Source: Pirellulales bacterium
GTDB lineage: Bacteria; Planctomycetota; Planctomycetia; Pirellulales; JANQPP01
DNA: 64,000 nt
Reading direction: 5' to 3'
Assembly: GCA_028289405.1 (NCBI GenBank)
Contig: JANQPP010000109.1
Span: 69,128 to 133,127, forward strand
The notes beneath the pieces were generated by a model. That model did not search any database, was not told the origin of the DNA, and saw only the letters and a program-made list of their open reading frames with translations. Made by a program: the position numbers and the translations under genes. Below, piece by piece: positions 36,701 to 45,987 of this stretch (the stretch's first letter is position 1; the number at the start of each line of letters is the position of its first letter).

Positions 36701-37609
36701 TCAAAGGCTCAACATTTGCTGGTATTGCCGCATGCGTCCGTCCAAATCCGCTCGCTGTATGGAGACCATCCGGTCCAGGCTAAAATCCTCGACATTGAAA
36801 CTAGCCACCAAGGTTCCGTAGGCAATCGCCGTTTTGAGCACGTGTGGCGTGAATTCCGCTGGGTTCTCGCTCGCCAGATAGCCCATCATGCCGCCGGCAA
36901 AACTGTCCCCCGCACCGGTGGGATCCACCACTTCCTCGGTGGGAAAAGCGGGCAGGACATACGTGGCATCCCGGCTAAAAAACATGGCCCCGTGCTCGCC
37001 CTTTTTGATCACCACGAATTTGGGACCCATTTCTAGCGTGCGTTTGCCGGCCCGAACCAAATTCTCGTCGTCGGTGAGCAGTATGGCCTCGCTGTCGTTT
37101 AGCACGAGCCCGTCGATCTTCTTTAGCAGTGCGCGCAGTTCATCCGTTTGGATATTGATCCAGAGGTCCATCGTGTCCGCCATCACCAGCCGCGGCCGGT
37201 GGATCTGCTCAAGTACCCGCAGTTGTGTGGTGGGCGCGCCATTGGCCAGAAACACGTATTGGCTGTCGCGATACTGGTCCGGCAAAGTGGGATCGAAATG
37301 CTCGAATACGTTCAGGTGGACTTCGAGCGTTTCGCGGTCATTCATGTTAGGCAGGTATTTGCCCCGCCAGCGAAACGTTTGGCCCCCAGGCTGAACTTGC
37401 AAACCGCTGGTGTCGATGCCCCGCTCATCGAGCAAGCTTGTGTGTGCTTTAGGCCAATCTTCCCCGACGACGCCCACCAATCTTGGGGGAGTAAAGTAGC
37501 TGGCCGCGTAGGAGAAATAGACCGCCGAGCCGCCAAGCACATCATCCCGCCGGGCATGCGGTGTCTCTACGCTGTCCAAGGCGACCGATCCCACCACCAA
37601 TAATGACAT
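36701..37609 (-). CDS. PfkB-family carbohydrate/nucleoside kinase
   Basis: 302 residues. The N-terminal L-L-V-V-G-S-V-A-L-D, the G-G-S-A-V-Y-F-S-Y-A substrate lid region and the C-terminal anion hole D-P-T-G-A-G-D-S-F-A-G-G (about 230-241, with the catalytic Asp) define the ribokinase fold. It resembles the group annotated as sugar or inosine kinases in planctomycetes; the substrate cannot be told from the sequence. The ATG at 37609 gives the canonical strand 1 start; four codons of extension exist upstream. It is transcribed away from a divergent small gene. Confidence 0.9.
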   Translation of the reverse strand: MSLLVVGSVALDSVETPHARRDDVLGGSAVYFSYAASYFTPPRLVGVVGEDWPKAHTSLLDERGIDTSGLQVQPGGQTFRWRGKYLPNMNDRETLEVHLNVFEHFDPTLPDQYRDSQYVFLANGAPTTQLRVLEQIHRPRLVMADTMDLWINIQTDELRALLKKIDGLVLNDSEAILLTDDENLVRAGKRTLEMGPKFVVIKKGEHGAMFFSRDATYVLPAFPTEEVVDPTGAGDSFAGGMMGYLASENPAEFTPHVLKTAIAYGTLVASFNVEDFSLDRMVSIQRADLDGRMRQYQQMLSL

Positions 37610-37869
37610 ATTCGCGAACATCTCCCGCCGAATAACGGCTCAGATACGCCAGTGCGACCGAAAAGACGCGGACGTCCGCTGCCCATTTTGCCGACCGTGG
37701 ATGAAAGCCGGCATTATGGACCAAAGGTGCCGGACTGCCTACCGCCAATGAACGGTAATCGACGTTGCCGTACCCACGGGGAATGCGAATGGAGGTTCCG
37801 CTTGCCCAGGCATCGGTCCACGGATTACGATGACCGCATTCCTCGCGGCCCGTGCGAAAGGGACCTATC

Positions 37870-38133
37870 ATGCCCATTCATTACAAGACCCTGGAACTAT
37901 GGCTGCAAATCGGGGAGGAACAGTATCCTTTGCTCGGCGTCGATCCGATGCAGGTGAAACTCCGTACGCCTCTGGTGAAAGGCGTGCTTCCTTGCTGGGC
38001 GGATCTGATCATCGTCGTGGATGGTCGTCCTGAGTCGAGCTCCGTTTGGCTTCACGATGGCATCCAAGCAGGCGCGAAATCGGTTTACTATTCCGGCGCG
38101 GACATTCATCATTCCGTCTCTCTCTCGGAATGA
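37870..38133 (+). CDS. Small conserved-looking protein of unknown function
   Basis: 87 residues starting M-P-I-H-Y-K-T-L-E-L-W-L-Q-I-G. The composition is protein-like with alternating strands (V-K-L-R-T-P-L-V-K-G-V-L, L-I-I-V-V-D-G) and no membrane segment. I do not recognise the family. Supported only by composition, isolated position and lack of a better frame. Confidence 0.5.
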   Translation: MPIHYKTLELWLQIGEEQYPLLGVDPMQVKLRTPLVKGVLPCWADLIIVVDGRPESSSVWLHDGIQAGAKSVYYSGADIHHSVSLSE

Positions 38134-38457
38134 GTTTTTCTGGGTAACAGTCCGTTGCCTTCTCTTCTGACGTTTTTCAACCTCACCGCCGAGCTAGTCA
38201 TTTTGGCGCGGCCAAGCTGGTCACGGCTCGCAAAGTGGCGATTTGCGCCGCCTTTTGAGCATCGCTTCCTGTGATTCTTCAAGTGGTTGAGTAACTCGAC
38301 AGCCTGGTGTGCTCCGCTGCTCTTTCCCGGGTGGGCTTGCTTCCGACCATAACATGAGCAAAATGCCCCATTTGCTCATAATCCACGAAATCGCTCGCAC
38401 CATGCGCCAAATGGTGGTATAGATGCCTAGGGTATTTCATGCATACGGACGAAACGA
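38134..38457. other. Intergenic region before the peptidase-like gene
   Basis: No gene, hairpin or repeat stands out. A stop codon at 38428-38430 fixes the upstream limit of the next gene's frame. Confidence 0.4.
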
Positions 38458-40593
38458 TTGGTTTCGTACATCGACCAGCGTTTCACGTCCGATCGACGTC
38501 ACACTTCGCGGAGACCGAAAAAGTTTGTTTCCACGCACTGGGGGCATGGACGACCTCTCTCCCGCGCCACTTCCTGCCGCCTTGGGGTTTTTCTGTTGGT
38601 TTTCCTCCGTCAGATTGCATGCTGGATATCGATTGTATCCGTCGCCTACGCTGCCAGATCCGCTCCGATAGACGACTGGGCAACCGTTCTGCCCCGTGAG
38701 GCAGTGGAATATGCCACGGTCGATATCCAGGCTATTCGTGACACGACGGCAAACCTCGAAACCTGGGCCGTGGAGCAGGCTGCGGCCAGTGAATTGGCTC
38801 GACCAGAAACTGCCCTCGGATTGTTGGGGCGAGTTTTGGCGGCGAGGAGCGAAGTGTCGTGGGAAATTGAACGGACGCTAAAACTTCGCCGAGCGTTCCC
38901 GCAACTCTTAGAAAAGTCCTCTCAGCGCGAGGCGGCACGACGTTACCAGGCCACGTTGGATGAGCTGATTGATCTGGAAGGGCGGCTACGGTTTCTCGAA
39001 ACCGAATTGCTGGAAGTCTGCGTCGACCGCTTCGCGACCGATGAAGACAATCTGCTGGTGTTGATCGATCTATTGCGGCAACACGATAGTTCGGTGGGAG
39101 CAGGGATCCTGCTTTCCACGTTTTACGAGGAAACGGATTATCCTTCACCCGTGCCGGGACCAGTCCGCCAACGCTGCTGGCCAAGGCTGCTGCGACTTCT
39201 GGCGGCGGCAGGCTCCACAGTACATCGAGCGGATCTGGCTGATTTATTAAGTACCGAGTCACGCAACCCGTCGCTCGTGGTCGCGCTGGCCGTGGCCATG
39301 GACCGGCTGGGCTGGCCGCAAGTGCCTCGCCCAAATCAAGATCCCACACTCCCTCTCCCGGAGATCACGGCGGAAGAGGCCTACGAAATCCTCGCCGATT
39401 TGAATGAAGCGGGATTGTCGCTGGAAGCCAACACGCACCGGAATCGCTTGCTGAAGTCACTGCGCGGCCTGTCGGATCAAGGAGAGACGGAAGCCGGATA
39501 TCAACTTGGCGGCTTCAAAGTCCGCGCGGGAGATTGGCTGCTAATGCGCAACCCCTCGCCGTACAACTTGTTTACGGACCTCTCGCCGGGATTGTTTACG
39601 CATGTAGGAGTCATCACGACCGAGCAAGGCGGCGATGGCAGAAGGCGATTCGTGGTCGTCGACCTGCCGGAGCGCGGCACGCGGATTCCGGCCACGAACA
39701 TCGATACGTTCGTGAAGCGTACGCGGCATTTTCTCGTGCTCCGCGATCCCGATTCAGAGGCCGCGGGCACCATGGCGGAAGTGGCGCGTTCCATCATCGG
39801 CAACAAATCCCGGTTCGACTTGAACTTTCGCACCACGGCCATCGCCGGGATGAAGGGGCAGGCGTTGGCGGGCCGAGAAATCCATGGTTATTGCGCCGGC
39901 TTGTTATTACTTTGTGCCCAAGAAACGAAGTATTCGCGGTCAAAGTACTTTCCATTCGAGGAAGGGGCGGCTTCAGGAGAAACGAAAAGCAACCTGCGAG
40001 CGCTTGGGGTGACACTGGGAGACCATTTCATCTCTCCTACTGGTGCTCTCTACGGTGGACGCCTGGAGATCGTGGGCCGATCGGAAATGATGTACCAACC
40101 GGAGCGGCACATCGAGGAGGAAGTGTTCGATCGTTTCGCGGAGAACTTTCGGGCCAAGCAACTTTCCTCTACCGCCGATCTATTTCAGACCGTACGGCTC
40201 GGATTGGCGCGAATGTCGGAAAACAATCCTTTGCTGGCTCAAGCCTTGGCTAAATCGGCGGATGTGAACGCCGAAATGGATCTCGTGGCGGCGGCGAAGG
40301 TCGCCACGGTGATCGAGCATTTGGACAGTGCCGCCTACGGCGCGAGCGAGGAATTTGTGATCGCGCGGGAGTCGCTGCTGGCGGGACCTTTGAAACTGCT
40401 CCGCGAGGAGGGATTTGACGACGAGGATCTGGCCGAGATTCAAGCCTATCGACAGCGGCACGAGGACTTGTATCGCCGCCTGCTCGCCCAGCAACTTTCC
40501 GTGCGAGACCTACGTGATCGGCTCGTTGAGTATTATGTTCACCACGGTCGGAGGCAGGTAGACGCGTTGTTCGAAAATGCCCCGCGGAAATGA
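38458..40593 (+). CDS. Exported protein with permuted papain-like (YiiX/NlpC-P60) domain
   Basis: 711 residues. The N-terminus is arginine-rich followed by a hydrophobic segment (about 45-65), so it is likely exported or anchored. Residues about 345-500 hold G-D-W-L-L-M-R-N, F-T-H-V-G-V-I (His 382), R-F-V-V-V-D-L and G-Y-C-A-G-L (Cys 479). The order His before Cys is that of the circularly permuted NlpC/P60 enzymes related to YiiX/YebB and LRAT, which cleave peptide or lipid amide/ester bonds. Long helical regions lie on both sides and lack known motifs. The only start in the frame before the hydrophobic segment is TTG; the next upstream codon of note is a stop. Active-site residues are intact. 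Confidence 0.78.
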   Translation: MVSYIDQRFTSDRRHTSRRPKKFVSTHWGHGRPLSRATSCRLGVFLLVFLRQIACWISIVSVAYAARSAPIDDWATVLPREAVEYATVDIQAIRDTTANLETWAVEQAAASELARPETALGLLGRVLAARSEVSWEIERTLKLRRAFPQLLEKSSQREAARRYQATLDELIDLEGRLRFLETELLEVCVDRFATDEDNLLVLIDLLRQHDSSVGAGILLSTFYEETDYPSPVPGPVRQRCWPRLLRLLAAAGSTVHRADLADLLSTESRNPSLVVALAVAMDRLGWPQVPRPNQDPTLPLPEITAEEAYEILADLNEAGLSLEANTHRNRLLKSLRGLSDQGETEAGYQLGGFKVRAGDWLLMRNPSPYNLFTDLSPGLFTHVGVITTEQGGDGRRRFVVVDLPERGTRIPATNIDTFVKRTRHFLVLRDPDSEAAGTMAEVARSIIGNKSRFDLNFRTTAIAGMKGQALAGREIHGYCAGLLLLCAQETKYSRSKYFPFEEGAASGETKSNLRALGVTLGDHFISPTGALYGGRLEIVGRSEMMYQPERHIEEEVFDRFAENFRAKQLSSTADLFQTVRLGLARMSENNPLLAQALAKSADVNAEMDLVAAAKVATVIEHLDSAAYGASEEFVIARESLLAGPLKLLREEGFDDEDLAEIQAYRQRHEDLYRRLLAQQLSVRDLRDRLVEYYVHHGRRQVDALFENAPRK

Positions 40594-40808
40594 ACCGCCG
40601 TTCATGGGCAGCGGGTTTGTTCGGACTTCTGCCCGGGCGATATGCTCGTGACGCGGTTCGAAGACGAAATCGCAATGCGTCTCATCTTTTTGAATGAGCC
40701 GCGACGCACGCCCCGCATATTGTCCATAATTGGGGCCATGGATGGCGGGAGAAAGGAAGCGACTTTTCGCGGTCGGACAACCTGTGTGCCGACGGTCTCG
40801 TCTTCCCG

Positions 40809-41129
40809 TTATTCGCCGAATGCGCCCAAGCTCGCGAGGAATTCGCTCATTTCCCCGGCTGCATGCGCATCTCCCTGGCTTCGGGCTTCCTCGATACCTC
40901 TCCGCAGGTAATCACGAGCCTGGGGAATGCGTTGAAGTTCCGCGAGTAGCTGTCCTGTCATGAAAAACGCTGGCACGTAAGGCGGGTCATCCCGCGTCAA
41001 CTCGTCGAGCCGTTCTAGGCTTTCCTCGTGCGCGCCTTCCTTGCGGAATTCCAGCGCAAGGCTGTACCGCAAGAACGTATCCCGCGGATCGTCCGCCAGC
41101 ATGGCTTCAATCTTCTCGCGACGTGACAT
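40809..41129 (-). CDS. Small tetratricopeptide-repeat protein
   Basis: 106 residues with about two and a half TPR-like helices pairs: F-L-R-Y-S-L-A-L-E-F-R-K-E-G-A, then P-A-F-F-M-T-G-Q-L-L-A-E-L and A-R-D-Y-L-R-R-G-I-E. It probably mediates protein contacts; partner unknown. It begins M-S-R-R-E-K-I-E-A-M-L, giving a short basic helix first. It lies alone between the peptidase-like gene and a glycosyltransferase. Confidence 0.78.
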   Translation of the reverse strand: MSRREKIEAMLADDPRDTFLRYSLALEFRKEGAHEESLERLDELTRDDPPYVPAFFMTGQLLAELQRIPQARDYLRRGIEEARSQGDAHAAGEMSEFLASLGAFGE

Positions 41130-41257
41130 AACAATCTCTTCCTATATTCGAGCCCGTTCCACGTGACGGTGCCACCGATCGCGTGGCCCGCTCACCCTGG
41201 GCCAATATCCCCGCGCCTCTGAGGAGCGACAAGGGCCCGTCGGAATTTCACGCCGGT

Positions 41258-42649
41258 CTACGCGGCACGTCTGGCTGGAGCCTCTTCCTCGCCGGACAAT
41301 ATCTGTTCGACGTAGCCGGATAGCTCTTGCACGAAGCGGGCTTGAGAGAAACGCTCCGCATTCGCCCGCGCCAATTGTGGATCGAACCATGCATGGAACT
41401 GCTCGAACCGTTCCATGGCGGTTGCCAGCGAGTCGGCAGTCTGCTCCTCAAAGAAAAAACCGGTGCCTGGCGTTTCCTTTGTTGGCTCGATGACGGTCTC
41501 CGTGGCGCCACCCCGGCGAAAGGCGATCACGGCTGTGCCGCAGGCTTGTGCCTCGACCGGCACGATACCGAAGTCTTCGTGGCCAGGAAATAGAAGCGCG
41601 CGGCACCGTCGCAAATGGTCTCGGATCACGTCATCCGGCTGCCAACCAAGAAATTGGATTTCCGACGAGGCGCGTCGGCGAAGCCGCCTGGTTTCGGGAC
41701 CGGTACCGATCACGATCAATCGTCTGCCCGATCTACGGCACGCCTCGACCGCCAGTTCGATCCGCTTGTAGGGAACCAATGCCGAGACACAGAGGTAAAA
41801 ATCCTCGCGGGGCTGGTGGCTAGGAGTGTAATACTCCACATTCACGGGTGGGAAGATGACTTGGCTTTCCCGGCCATAGCATTCTTGAATGCGGTTCGCC
41901 ACCGTTCGGCTGATGGCCACGAAATGCGTGACGCTCCGTGACGTGCGCTGGTCCCATTGCCTCAGCCTGGCCAGGATGGATTCTTGTCCCGATCGCCACC
42001 AAGTGCGAGGACGACCCCAATGGCCGCTGGGCATCCTCTCCGGCTGGTGCGGATGGGGGCGCAAGTAGTCCGCGCGCAGATGCCAGGCGTAGCGCATCGG
42101 CGTGAAACAATAACAAACGTGCGGCACGCCATGGGGGTTATCAATTCCTTTGGCCACCGCGTGGCTCAAACTGATCACGAGATCCGCATCGGCCGAAACC
42201 CGCAGACGCCGCATTGCCCAAGGCATCACGGGGAGGCAATAGCGATAATAGCGGCGAATTCCGGGCAGTCGCTGGAGCGGGCTGGTGTGAATCCGCATGG
42301 ACTCAATGCTGTGACTGGTGGAGCCTTGAGCATGCAGCAGCGTGAACAGATCGGCGTCCGGCCAGCGTTGGCAGAGCAATTCCAGGCACTTCTCTCCGCC
42401 ACGCATGCCGGTCAGCCAGTCGTGAACCAGGCAAATTCGTGGGTGAGCACGCCGCCAAATTTCTTGCACGTTTGCCGCCCTTGCTTGTTCAAATTCCCAT
42501 GGCGAAATGGCCGGTACGTGTCGGTTGGGGAAGTAACCGGAACGCCAGCCCTTTGTCGGCTGTGTCCGAACTAGGGCGGAAACTACCGGGCAAGGGCGAC
42601 CGAAATCAAGAGAAAATAGCGTGCTACGGAGATCTGGGGGGTGTGCCAA
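41258..42649 (-). CDS. GT4-family glycosyltransferase
   Basis: GT-B fold enzyme probably acting in polysaccharide synthesis at the cytoplasmic membrane. Core starts I-C-L-V-H-D-W-L-T-G-M-R-G-G-E-K. The C-terminal half shows V-S-A-L-V-P-Y-K-R-I-E-L-A and the nucleotide-sugar-binding E-x7-E in H-E-D-F-G-I-V-P-V-E-A. The N-terminal start is uncertain: the longest frame starts at TTG, but a GTG at 42469 just before the core would give 403 residues, and the 60 residues between look non-conserved. No other EPS gene adjoins it on this side. Confidence 0.88.
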   Translation of the reverse strand: MAHPPDLRSTLFSLDFGRPCPVVSALVRTQPTKGWRSGYFPNRHVPAISPWEFEQARAANVQEIWRRAHPRICLVHDWLTGMRGGEKCLELLCQRWPDADLFTLLHAQGSTSHSIESMRIHTSPLQRLPGIRRYYRYCLPVMPWAMRRLRVSADADLVISLSHAVAKGIDNPHGVPHVCYCFTPMRYAWHLRADYLRPHPHQPERMPSGHWGRPRTWWRSGQESILARLRQWDQRTSRSVTHFVAISRTVANRIQECYGRESQVIFPPVNVEYYTPSHQPREDFYLCVSALVPYKRIELAVEACRRSGRRLIVIGTGPETRRLRRRASSEIQFLGWQPDDVIRDHLRRCRALLFPGHEDFGIVPVEAQACGTAVIAFRRGGATETVIEPTKETPGTGFFFEEQTADSLATAMERFEQFHAWFDPQLARANAERFSQARFVQELSGYVEQILSGEEEAPARRAA

Positions 42650-43342
42650 TGTCCTCCCCCCAGAGCGAGGGGTAGTTCTTGATGAACGTCGACATCAATT
42701 CAATACAGGCTGGATCGTTCTTCCTGGAGCCCCAACTCGGCTTCTTGGATGTCCGCCTTCAGAAAAGGATCTGCCTGATCGTTCATAAGTCTTGTGTGGC
42801 GATGACCGGGAAAAAGGGGAAAGCTTGAAATGGCACGAAAGGAGGACACCTCCGAAAGTGCGAAGCTGGAATAGACGGGTGAAAGTACCGAATTTGTAAG
42901 GTCGATGAGAAGCAATCTCACCCACCCATTTTTAGCTTATGCTGCGGAAATATCTTGCCTTGGCAAGACCAATCGAAGCGCGGCGGGGTGTCTTGCGGTG
43001 CGTGAGCGCAGGAATGTAGGTGGGAAATGTTGGTGGGTTGGTGCACGGTTTTGGCCCCGGCAACTCGTTCGTAGGACACTACCCAATCGCTTGCCAAAAA
43101 AGTCAGACTCCCATAGAGTAGATTGCTGGGGGGATGTGTTTTGTCCGTTTCAATGAGGCTTCGCGGAATTTTTCCGTTTGTCTCTTGATTCACAACTACG
43201 ATGACGCAACATGCACTAATTCGCACGTCGGGAGAAGATATTCGGATGAGTCACGGACGTTCCGTTACCATCGGACCTTCATGAAGTCGTTAACGCACGC
43301 GATTGAAGTTACACCACAGGAAAACCACCAGAGCAGCGTGAG
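42650..43342. other. Divergent intergenic region with no clear gene
   Basis: About 690 bp between the GT4 gene and a PEP-CTERM gene. A 28-codon frame on the minus strand (start at 42787, M-N-D-Q-A-D-P-F-L-K) has an acidic, protein-like composition but no ribosome-binding site, so it is only a possibility. No RNA gene or repeat was recognised. Confidence 0.45.
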
Positions 43343-44008
43343 ATGAAAAGAAGCTTTCTTGGCACTGTGTTTATCGTGACGGCGTTATTCACGCCGCAAA
43401 GTCGTGCGGCGATGGTGACCTTTGATCTAACGGGTGGTGGAGCGACGCCCAGCCTGTCGTCATCTTACACTTTCAACGAGGGGGGCATTTCCCTTCTGGT
43501 TACTTCCGCCACCTCTGGCGGACCAGTACTTGCCAACCAAAATTTCCCTGGCGGTATCATCGCTTTGGATTTTGGAATCGGGTCGAGTTCCGGACTTTTA
43601 GATTCCACTCAGATCGATGGCAGCGGTCCCGATGAAATGGTGACCTTCATCTTTTCGGGAGCCATCTCTTATATACTGGAATCGGTCACGTTTGACCGCG
43701 TTGGGGGCAACGATGATTTCAGCCTCGCGGTGGATGGAAATACTGCCCTGGCAAACCAAGACATTCCAGGAGGCGACGGATTTGCTGGTTTCTTTGACGC
43801 GGACTCGAGTACGTTCATTTTCTCGTCGGTGCTGACGGAAACGCAGCGCACGGGTACGCAGTTCCGCTTCGGCGTCGCGGGGAGCAACGATGACTACAAG
43901 ATCTCCAGCATCACGATTACCGCCCTAGCCGTGCCGGAACCAACTGGTTTCGCGGTCTGGTCATTGCTGGGGTTGCTGGTAATCGTTGCCTATCGCACGC
44001 GGCGCTAG
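43343..44008 (+). CDS. PEP-CTERM anchored secreted protein
   Basis: 221 residues with a signal peptide (cleavage about residue 22, S-R-A-A) and a beta-rich body containing repeats such as G-G-P-V-L-A-N-Q-N-F-P-G-G and A-L-A-N-Q-D-I-P-G-G. It ends in V-P-E-P at about 196, a hydrophobic helix and Y-R-T-R-R, the sorting signal read by an exosortase/EpsH system. The body has no known enzyme motif and may be an extracellular or matrix protein. It is one of two PEP-CTERM proteins in the window. Confidence 0.88.
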   Translation: MKRSFLGTVFIVTALFTPQSRAAMVTFDLTGGGATPSLSSSYTFNEGGISLLVTSATSGGPVLANQNFPGGIIALDFGIGSSSGLLDSTQIDGSGPDEMVTFIFSGAISYILESVTFDRVGGNDDFSLAVDGNTALANQDIPGGDGFAGFFDADSSTFIFSSVLTETQRTGTQFRFGVAGSNDDYKISSITITALAVPEPTGFAVWSLLGLLVIVAYRTRR

Positions 44009-44040
44009 CAAGATTTGCGGATCTACTGCCATCTCGGTGG

Positions 44041-45117
44041 CTAAGAAATCAGTGGGAGTGTTTTCTTTTGCCGGGCGCTTTCGTGGGCGGTGTCCACGAT
44101 TTGCTGTCCCAAGCGGGATATCTCCACGCTCAGCGGACCCATGAGCGGCTGGTCGCGCTCCAGATGGTCCAGAACATGTGCCACCGGGTTTTGGTCCGCC
44201 AGCGGTAGTGGATCGACCGAAATGTCCTCGCCCGCTGGATTGCGGCGCGTCTGCACGCGAACGGTTTCGTCATAGTCGTAGCTGCTGATCGTGCCCTCGG
44301 TACCGACGACCACGAAGCCACAACGTGGCTGGGGCTGATGGCTCCACGGGTCGGTGAAGGTACCCCAGCGGGTTTCGAATTTGGAGAGGCCGAACTCATA
44401 CCTCGCCACGACGACGGCATGTTCATCCACTTCTAGCCCTGCCGGATCATCCACCACGGCGGTCACTTCCAAAGGAGCCCGGCCATCGAGAAACCAAGTG
44501 CCGAGCGTGGTGCCGTAGCCCAGATAATCCAAGAGCGAACCGCCGCCATGCGAACGCTGATAGAACCAGCTTGTCGGTTTTTCCCGCGCGACTTCCTCGG
44601 CCGTTTTTTCTTCCTTGCCCGCCGTATGCCACAGCGGGCCACGGTTGCCGTCATAAAAATGCACTTCGATCAACGTGCCTATCGTTCCCTCGTCGATGAG
44701 ACGTTTAAGCGTGCGGTGGCTGGAACACCACGCCAAGGGCCAATTGATGGCAAGCGTCTTGCCGTGAGGCCGCATCGCCTCGATCATGGTATCCGCCTCC
44801 GCTAGACTGGCCGCGAACGGTTTTTCCACGATCAAGTGCACCCCGTACGGTGCGACCTTTTCCGTCCAATCACCGTGACGGGCGGCGGCGGGACAAAGCA
44901 GCACGAGGTCGGGCCGCGTCTTCTCCAAGCACTCGCGGTAATCGGTGAAGACTTGATCCCGAGAAATTCCCAAATCTCGGACGGCGGCTTCCATGCGTTC
45001 TGGCTGTTCATCACAGATGCCCACGATCTGGCAATCCGAGTGCTCGGCGGCGAATCGTAGGTTATCTCCCATGTGAAAATGGTCGAAGTTGATCCCGGCG
45101 ATTTTCCATTTGCGCAT
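44041..45117 (-). CDS. Gfo/Idh/MocA-family oxidoreductase
   Basis: 358 residues. The Rossmann start is I-A-G-I-N-F-D-H-F-H-M-G, which lacks the usual G-x-G-x-x-G; the E-K-P-F motif at 97-100 is intact and is the family's most diagnostic feature. The C-terminal domain is the expected open-faced sheet with G-G-G-S-L-L-D-Y. Family members oxidise or epimerise sugars, inositols or biliverdin with NAD(P). The altered glycine loop may indicate different cofactor handling. It is the last gene of an eight-gene run, 30 bp after the MBL gene. Confidence 0.87.
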   Translation of the reverse strand: MRKWKIAGINFDHFHMGDNLRFAAEHSDCQIVGICDEQPERMEAAVRDLGISRDQVFTDYRECLEKTRPDLVLLCPAAARHGDWTEKVAPYGVHLIVEKPFAASLAEADTMIEAMRPHGKTLAINWPLAWCSSHRTLKRLIDEGTIGTLIEVHFYDGNRGPLWHTAGKEEKTAEEVAREKPTSWFYQRSHGGGSLLDYLGYGTTLGTWFLDGRAPLEVTAVVDDPAGLEVDEHAVVVARYEFGLSKFETRWGTFTDPWSHQPQPRCGFVVVGTEGTISSYDYDETVRVQTRRNPAGEDISVDPLPLADQNPVAHVLDHLERDQPLMGPLSVEISRLGQQIVDTAHESARQKKTLPLIS

Positions 45118-45147
45118 GGTGCGTCTCCTTTGATTTTGTGGCCGGGA

Positions 45148-45987
45148 CTAGCCACGTACGTCGAACCGTTCTCCGGCACGCATCACGTGGCAGGGCTGAC
45201 CGATTTTCTCGCATTTCGCGGTGAATGCCGACGGCGACTCGGTGTTGAAAGTGAACATTTCGAAGTGACAGGGCACGGCCCAGCGGGCGCGCATTTCCCG
45301 AGCCAGGCAGGCCGCTTCTTGTCCCCACAGATTTCCCGACACGCGGCGTGTGGGAAGCCGGCCATTGATGGGAAGCAGCGCCACGTCGATCGAGAACTCC
45401 GCCAATTGGCTGAGCAGTTCGTCGTGCCAAATCGTATCACCACTGTGGTAAATGGTATGGCCGTCGAATTCGACAATATAGCCCAGGTAATGGGGTCGTC
45501 CCAATTCGTCGCGAGAAACCTCCTCATGCGCGGCGGCGATGCCGTGGAAGCAAAAGCCGCCCACTTCGCGGGATTCTCCGTCCCGCAGCCCGATCGGTTC
45601 CCGGATGCCACTTCCCAAACGCTGTTTCACGAAATCACGATTGGCTTCGGGAATGACCAACTCCATGCGAGGGCTGGCCTCCCAAAGTGGAAACAAGGTT
45701 TCAGCATCCAAGTGATCGGTGTGATTGTGGCTCGAGGTGGCCACGTTGATCATGTCCAGCCGCCGCGGATCGACGACGCGCGCGGTCATCCGCGTGTGCG
45801 GCTTGTCCGTATGGGCATATTTGGCGGTCAGCGAATTGGACAAGTAGGGATCGAATAGCAAGTAGCCACTTGCAGATTTGATCAAGAAACCGCTCTGTCC
45901 GAGCCACCACAGCGCGAACCCCTTGCCAGGTTCGGCGCCACGGACGTCTTGCAAGAACGCCTCATCTTTCTGTACCGGTTCGATCAT
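45148..45987 (-). CDS. Metallo-beta-lactamase-fold hydrolase (UlaG-like)
   Basis: 279 residues with the metal motif H-N-H-T-D-H at 87-92 and later H-S-G-D-T and C-H-F-E-M for the remaining ligands. The phrase L-W-W-L-G-Q-S-G-F-L-I-K and the overall length match the UlaG group, which opens the lactone of L-ascorbate 6-phosphate, so a sugar-lactone substrate is plausible here. The ATG overlaps the stop of the MetE-like gene (ATGA), showing coupling; an upstream 46-codon extension inside that gene is rejected. Confidence 0.87.
   Translation of the reverse strand: MIEPVQKDEAFLQDVRGAEPGKGFALWWLGQSGFLIKSASGYLLFDPYLSNSLTAKYAHTDKPHTRMTARVVDPRRLDMINVATSSHNHTDHLDAETLFPLWEASPRMELVIPEANRDFVKQRLGSGIREPIGLRDGESREVGGFCFHGIAAAHEEVSRDELGRPHYLGYIVEFDGHTIYHSGDTIWHDELLSQLAEFSIDVALLPINGRLPTRRVSGNLWGQEAACLAREMRARWAVPCHFEMFTFNTESPSAFTAKCEKIGQPCHVMRAGERFDVRG

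Noticed and set aside
38423..38671. Plus-strand frame starting with ATG just before the peptidase-like gene.
   Set aside because: Different frame from the conserved domain; it ends inside the real gene and shows no domain.
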